Source: Eubacterium sp. ER2 | GTDB taxonomy: Bacteria > Bacillota > Clostridia > Lachnospirales > Lachnospiraceae | Assembly: GCF_000765215.1 (NCBI RefSeq) | Contig: NZ_JPJE01000018.1 | Location: 1-64,000, forward strand | Direction: 5' to 3' | DNA: 64,000 nt | Part shown: piece by piece, positions 59,683-64,000 of the stretch | How positions within the stretch are numbered: position 1 is the stretch's first letter | Layout: each line of letters starts with the position of its first letter | Notes under the pieces: model-generated | The model's input: only the letters and a program-made list of their open reading frames with translations | What the model was told of the DNA's origin: nothing | Database searches by the model: none | Translations under genes and position numbers: made by a program

Positions 59683-62628
59683 ATGAAAAAAATCAAATTG
59701 CTGATACTATTGCTTTTCATGTGCATGGTGCTCACGGGGCTTCCAGCCATGGAGAGCAAGGCAGAAGAGGATACGCAGGGAGGGGAAACGTATCCGGAAT
59801 TGCAGGATGAGAATCCATATCGTACAGAAAGTGTCACGGCTATGGATGAAAATGGAAATATCACTGAGGTGGGTGACTCTGACGGGAGCATGACAGATGG
59901 AGATGAGACGTCTTCAGCCAGCATTTCTACATATGCAAGGTCAGCCCGGATGGCAGTGTCATCAGTCAAGGTGGTGAACTTTAACACAAAGGACAATGCG
60001 GTCACAGAGTATACGGAGGACGGCACAGGAGCCCTCGGCTACACAAACGGAGACTACGGCGCTGACGCCGCGTATCTTGGGACCAGCGGAGGAAAAGTGA
60101 AGTTTATGATGTCCGGCGTGATCGGCTGGGTCAACGCATCGGAGGTGGAGGTCATTGACTTGTCCCAGGCCGCTGTGGTGAGCGGCTATGAGGTGGAAAA
60201 TGGAAGGCTTCTCCACGGCATTGTGTACACTATGGCCACACCCGGCTACAGGACAAAGCTGGATAATGGTCCTGCCCCGTCCTATCTGAGTGCGGGGACC
60301 AAATACTACAGCTACGACGGACATTATTTTTACACAGACTATGCAGTGATGATCACTGATTACCAGAATAATACCCGTGCAAATTCTGTTAATCCCAGTG
60401 ATCCGTATTACAACTATTATCAGTATCTGCCTCTCAGGAGCGCCACATCCTACAGCGCGGATACCCTGAGCGCCATGATCAACAGCAAAGCAGGGGCAGG
60501 ATCACTGATGGCGAATAAGGGAAGCGCCTTTATTGACAGTCAGAATACATACGGTGTAAATGCCCTCCTCATGACTGGGGTTGCGGCCAACGAGAGCGCA
60601 TGGGGGAAAAGCAGTATTGCCCTGAGCAAGAACAATCTTTTTGGCCTGAATGCTATTGACAGCTCTCCGGGGACAAGCGCGAATACCTTTGCGAGCGCGG
60701 AGGCATGCATCAACGACTTCGCGAACGGATGGATGTCCAGAGGATATCTCTATCCAAAGGACGGCAGGTATAACGGCGGCTTCCTTGGAAACAAGGCCAG
60801 CGGCATCAATGTGAAATACGCCTCAGATCCCTACTGGGGTGAGAAGGCGGCCAATGTGGCCTACGCCCTTGACGCGGCCCAGGGCAGTCAGGATTACGGC
60901 CAGTACACTATAGGTGTGAAGGATACGCTGGCCTCCAGCCACCAGACTGTGAATGTGAGAAATGCAAGCAGCACATCATCTACAGTCCTCTACAGTACGG
61001 GCTCGGCCTCGAATTACTCTGTCCTGATCAAAGACAGTACGCTGGAAAACGGATTTTACAGGATCCAGAGCGATGGGGTGCTGGACAGCGGCAGAACCTC
61101 TGTCGTGAGGGGAAGCGGGGCCTACAGCTTTGACGCGATGTACGCCTACATTTCCTCGGACTATGTGCAGATCGTAAATCAGGGAACGGCGGTATCAGAG
61201 CCGGAACCCGAGCCACAGCCAGAACCTGAACCCGAACCAGTGCCCGCGACGCTGGACTCCATATCTATCGCGGCGGCACCGCAGAAGACAGTCTACACGG
61301 AGGGAGAGACCTTTGACCCCACAGGGATGACAGTGCAGGCAAACTGGAGTGACGGCTCTGTTACCGATGTGACCGGTGAAGTCAGCTATCGGACAGATCC
61401 CCTCACAACCGATGTGACAGCCGTGGAGATCTCCTACACAAGCGGCGATGTGACCAGGACTGTTTCCCAGTCCATACAGGTAAACGCAAAAGTGACCGTG
61501 ACAGGCGTGCTGATCAATCCCTCTGAGATCAGTCTGTATCCTGGAGACGCAAAGACCTTTGGCGTGTCTGTGCAGGGAACAGGAGATCCGTCCCAGTCTG
61601 TGACATGGTCCGTAGAGGGAGCCTCCAGCGGCCAGACGGTCATCGACGAGAACGGCAGGCTGACTGTGGGAGAGGACGAGACGGCCGGGCAGCTTACCGT
61701 AAAGGCCCAGTCAGCTGCGGATGGCTCTCAGATCGGCCAGGCCGCAGTCACTGTTGTGCCAAAAGAGAGCGAGGAGCCGTCGGCGCCGGATGGAGCCGGA
61801 GGCAGTGAGGAATATGCATCTGCGGATCTGAAGGATGAAACGTCAGGCATCGGTGTAAATGGCGAGTTTGCTGAGAACACCAGTCTTACAGTCACACCCA
61901 TTGGCAGTGATTCGGAGGAATACCAGGCCCTTGTAAAGGAAGCGGCCGGAAAGACGATCCTCGGAGTATATGAGCTCTCTTTGGACGGAGCGGTAAAGGA
62001 TGGAAGTAAGATACAGGTTACCTTTGCTGTGGATGAGCAGTATAACGGACAAAGTATTCTGATTCTTCATTATCCTAAGGCGGATGACGTTACATACATT
62101 GAACGTTATGTAGCGACCGCTCAGGACGGAACGGTGACAGTGGAGGTGGACAGCCTCTCACCGTTTGTCATAGCGCTGGATGAGGAAAGCGCAGGGAACG
62201 ATGCTTCCGGCGGACAGACGCCGGAGGGCGATGAGCCTGAAGTCACAGACGAGCCAGAAAATTCTGAAGAACCAGGTGTTACGGATGAGCCGGGGACTAC
62301 GGAAGAGCCGAATGTGACGGACCCGGCGGTGACCGGTGATCCGGATCCATCAGACCCCTCAGCTACATCTGGCGGATCCGGTACGACAGGAGACGCGGGA
62401 AGCACATCAGGTTCAACCGGTACAACTTTAACCAATACAGCTCCAGCGAAGATAAATGATCAGAATGGCCAGAATAGTGGCAGCGCTTCGGGAGGCGCTA
62501 ACAGCAGCCAGACAGAAGCAGCTCCGAGAACAGGAGATACTTCTGCTCCCATACTCTGGATCGTGCTTGCGGTTGCCGCAGTAGCAGTCATTGCTGTAGC
62601 TGTGGTTTTGAAAAAGACCAGAAAGTAG
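59683..62628 (+). CDS. Large surface glucosaminidase with Ig-like domains and sortase-like anchor
   Basis: A 981-residue secreted protein. The order is: signal peptide (1-27); glucosaminidase domain around 260-405 with the catalytic glutamate in ANESAWGKSS near 304; SH3-like region near 410-490; Pro-Glu repeat linker near 505-520; two bacterial Ig-like domains (about 525-690); a further beta domain (about 710-830); an Asp/Glu/Thr/Pro-rich linker; and a C-terminal PRTGD motif near 948 followed by a hydrophobic span and KKTRK. It would cut peptidoglycan glycan strands while fixed to the wall. The motif differs from LPXTG, so sortase use is inferred. Confidence 0.85.
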   Translation: MKKIKLLILLLFMCMVLTGLPAMESKAEEDTQGGETYPELQDENPYRTESVTAMDENGNITEVGDSDGSMTDGDETSSASISTYARSARMAVSSVKVVNFNTKDNAVTEYTEDGTGALGYTNGDYGADAAYLGTSGGKVKFMMSGVIGWVNASEVEVIDLSQAAVVSGYEVENGRLLHGIVYTMATPGYRTKLDNGPAPSYLSAGTKYYSYDGHYFYTDYAVMITDYQNNTRANSVNPSDPYYNYYQYLPLRSATSYSADTLSAMINSKAGAGSLMANKGSAFIDSQNTYGVNALLMTGVAANESAWGKSSIALSKNNLFGLNAIDSSPGTSANTFASAEACINDFANGWMSRGYLYPKDGRYNGGFLGNKASGINVKYASDPYWGEKAANVAYALDAAQGSQDYGQYTIGVKDTLASSHQTVNVRNASSTSSTVLYSTGSASNYSVLIKDSTLENGFYRIQSDGVLDSGRTSVVRGSGAYSFDAMYAYISSDYVQIVNQGTAVSEPEPEPQPEPEPEPVPATLDSISIAAAPQKTVYTEGETFDPTGMTVQANWSDGSVTDVTGEVSYRTDPLTTDVTAVEISYTSGDVTRTVSQSIQVNAKVTVTGVLINPSEISLYPGDAKTFGVSVQGTGDPSQSVTWSVEGASSGQTVIDENGRLTVGEDETAGQLTVKAQSAADGSQIGQAAVTVVPKESEEPSAPDGAGGSEEYASADLKDETSGIGVNGEFAENTSLTVTPIGSDSEEYQALVKEAAGKTILGVYELSLDGAVKDGSKIQVTFAVDEQYNGQSILILHYPKADDVTYIERYVATAQDGTVTVEVDSLSPFVIALDEESAGNDASGGQTPEGDEPEVTDEPENSEEPGVTDEPGTTEEPNVTDPAVTGDPDPSDPSATSGGSGTTGDAGSTSGSTGTTLTNTAPAKINDQNGQNSGSASGGANSSQTEAAPRTGDTSAPILWIVLAVAAVAVIAVAVVLKKTRK

Positions 62629-62643
62629 AGATTTTACAAGATC

Positions 62644-62678
62644 AGGATATCACCTGCTCAGGCGGTGGTATCCTTTTT
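62644..62678 (+). terminator. Terminator after the surface glucosaminidase
   Basis: AGGATATCACC (62644-62654) pairs with GGTGGTATCCT (62664-62674) and is followed by T's. Confidence 0.85.
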
Positions 62679-62737
62679 GATTGCCCTGTGAAAAACAGAG
62701 GACACTCTATTTTTTTGCGCTTTTACAGGGTAAAGGG

Positions 62738-62766
62738 TTGAAACACCGATAAAAATGCGATATTAT
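62738..62766 (+). promoter_or_regulatory. Promoter of leuB-ilvD
   Basis: TTGAAA (62738-62743), a 17-bp spacer and TATTAT (62761-62766) lie just upstream of leuB. No T-box or leader peptide was seen. Confidence 0.6.
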
Positions 62767-62809
62767 TATGAAATAGCGAAATTTGTTGTACATAGAAAGG
62801 ATGGAGCAT

Positions 62810-63895
62810 ATGAACCTCAAGATCGGAGTTATCAAAGGGGACGGCATTGGCCCGGAGATCGTCACAGAGGCCATGAAGGTGTTGGATAAAGTAGGAGAAG
62901 TGTATGGACATACAATGGATTACGACCAGCTGCTGATGGGAGGCGCGTCCATTGATGTACACGGTGTACCGCTGACAGACGACACGATCCGGAGAGCGAA
63001 GGACTGCGACGCAGTGCTTATGGGATCCATCGGAGGGGATGCCAAGACCTCTCCCTGGTATCAGCTGGAGCCGGACAAGAGGCCGGAGGCAGGCCTTCTG
63101 AAGATCCGGAAGGCGTTAAACCTTTTTGCAAATTTAAGACCCGCTGTTCTCTACGAGGAGCTGAAGGGCGCCTGCCCGCTGAAGGAGGAGATCACAGAGG
63201 GCGGCTTTGACATGATGATCATGCGTGAGCTGACAGGCGGCCTCTATTTTGGAGAGAGGAAGACGGTGGAAGAAAATGGAGTAATGACAGCCTACGACTC
63301 CCTCACGTATAATGAGAACGAGATCCGCCGGATCGCGAAGAGGGCCTTTGACATAGCCATGAAGCGCCGCAGAAAGGTGACAAGCGTGGACAAGGCGAAT
63401 GTGCTGGACTCCTCCAGACTGTGGAGAAAGGTTGTGGAGAAGGTCGCCGGGGATTACCCGGAGGTGACACTGGAGCATATGCTCGTTGACAACTGTGCCA
63501 TGCAGCTTGTGAAGGATCCAAAGCAGTTTGATGTTATCCTGACAGAGAACATGTTCGGAGATATCCTTTCTGACGAGGCAAGCATGGTGACAGGTTCCAT
63601 CGGTATGCTGGCCAGCGCCAGTCTCAATGAGACAAAATTCGGCCTGTATGAGCCAAGCGGCGGATCCGCGCCTGACATTGCGGGCAAGGGAATTGCCAAT
63701 CCCATCGCCACGATCCTGTCGGCGGCCATGATGCTCCGGTTCAGCTTTGACCTGGACGCGGAGGCGGACGCCATAGAAAAGGCAGTGGCCGAGGTACTGA
63801 GAGAAGGCTGGCGGACCATTGACATCATGTCCGAGGGCAAGAATCAGGTGGGCACAGAGAAGATGGGCGACCTGATCGCAGGGCATATCGCGTAA
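62810..63895 (+). CDS. leuB: 3-isopropylmalate dehydrogenase
   Basis: A 361-residue NAD-dependent decarboxylating dehydrogenase of leucine biosynthesis. [15 protein letters not shown] opens the fold. Substrate and metal residues lie in [13 protein letters not shown] near residue 140, [14 protein letters not shown] near 195 and [20 protein letters not shown] near 245; the NAD site follows in [14 protein letters not shown]. The ATG at 62810 is preferred because AAAGG ends 9 bases before it; ATG 62801 abuts the site. It is followed by ilvD, so branched-chain genes are grouped. Confidence 0.95.
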   Translation: MNLKIGVIKGDGIGPEIVTEAMKVLDKVGEVYGHTMDYDQLLMGGASIDVHGVPLTDDTIRRAKDCDAVLMGSIGGDAKTSPWYQLEPDKRPEAGLLKIRKALNLFANLRPAVLYEELKGACPLKEEITEGGFDMMIMRELTGGLYFGERKTVEENGVMTAYDSLTYNENEIRRIAKRAFDIAMKRRRKVTSVDKANVLDSSRLWRKVVEKVAGDYPEVTLEHMLVDNCAMQLVKDPKQFDVILTENMFGDILSDEASMVTGSIGMLASASLNETKFGLYEPSGGSAPDIAGKGIANPIATILSAAMMLRFSFDLDAEADAIEKAVAEVLREGWRTIDIMSEGKNQVGTEKMGDLIAGHIA

Positions 63896-63928
63896 TATAT
63901 ACAGAATTGCAGATGGAGGTAGAACAAT

Positions 63929-64000
63929 ATGAGAAGTGACAATGTAAAGAAAGGGGCACAGCAGGCGCCCCACCGTTCCTTATTTAACGCGCTGGGACTG
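63929..64000 (+). CDS. ilvD: Dihydroxy-acid dehydratase, 5' end only
   Basis: The first 24 codons (MRSDNVKKGAQQAPHRSLFN and four more) match the well-conserved start of IlvD, which dehydrates dihydroxy-acids in valine and isoleucine synthesis. The start at 63929 follows GGAGG at 63914. The gene runs off the window edge. Confidence 0.82.
   Translation, partial: MRSDNVKKGAQQAPHRSLFNALGL

Noticed and set aside
61198-61245. Short repetitive DNA that could be taken for a repeat array
   Set aside because: It encodes a Pro-Glu linker within the glucosaminidase; there are no CRISPR-like spacers or cas genes.

Overview
The window looks like chromosomal DNA of a spore-forming Gram-positive anaerobe of the Clostridia, most likely a Lachnospiraceae member of moderately high G+C. 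Supporting signs are a class III (oxygen-sensitive) ribonucleotide reductase, a SpoVAF/GerA-type spore membrane protein, a T-box leader, strong AGGAGG ribosome-binding sites, the infC-rpmI-rplT operon with an AUU start and leader attenuator, the dgt-dnaG-rpoD-trmK-nif3 order, and sortase-like C-terminal anchors. No species call is justified. Most of the window is ordinary core genome. No phage, insertion sequence, CRISPR array or rRNA was seen. The only tRNA is a tRNA-Leu with anticodon AAG.

Layout. 0-3.4 kb: a MarR regulator overlapping an EmrB/QacA-type exporter, then an XRE membrane regulator and a GPP34-like protein. 3.4-4.5 kb: a conserved promoter/leader block followed by a broken PD-(D/E)XK (Rpn-like) gene. 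A second copy of the same block, with almost all of the gene deleted, lies at 45.7-46.0 kb. 4.5-12.6 kb: a dense one-way run of XRE regulator, GNAT acetyltransferase, HAD phosphatase, metallo-beta-lactamase-fold hydrolase, LytTR response regulator, GHKL histidine kinase, polysaccharide deacetylase, TcdA and RarA, ending at a strong terminator. 12.7-16.9 kb: a CPBP membrane protease, a Bce-type peptide-antibiotic ABC transporter without an adjacent BceRS pair, and a cupin. 17-21.2 kb (minus strand): a Gld-like ABC system with a GldG-like subunit and a DUF4340 protein.

21.2-26.3 kb: an intergenic region with a near-consensus promoter running straight into a terminator hairpin and then a 50-bp nested palindrome; a sodium:alanine symporter; and a T-box leader with a probable Trp specifier ahead of a TrpXYZ-like ABC transporter. 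26.3-29.6 kb: nrdD, nrdG and dut, with two NrdR-like boxes 32 bp apart downstream of the promoter. 29.6-34.8 kb: SpoVAF-like protein, DegV, a B3/B4-domain protein, YbaK-like deacylase and a neurotransmitter:sodium symporter. 34.8-36.6 kb: translation genes and the tRNA.

37-45.6 kb: a co-directional nitrogen-scavenging cluster (M20 carbamoyl-amino-acid/allantoate-type amidohydrolase, purine permease, adenine deaminase, amino acid permease, class I glutamine-amidotransferase-like hydrolase, YtcJ-like amidohydrolase). 46-54.9 kb: two-domain PPK2 phosphotransferase coupled to a dGTPase, then dnaG, rpoD, trmK, nif3 and a nucleoside kinase. 55-64 kb: aroC (minus), an L,D-transpeptidase with a very acidic N-terminus, tgt-yajC, a large surface glucosaminidase, leuB and the first 24 codons of ilvD.

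The least ordinary signals are the paired relic loci at 3.4 and 45.7 kb, the tiny predicted transcript and palindrome ahead of the alanine symporter, and the orphan Bce-type transporter with its own operator-like site and a long inverted repeat around its -10 box. No complete, clearly undescribed multi-gene system was found.
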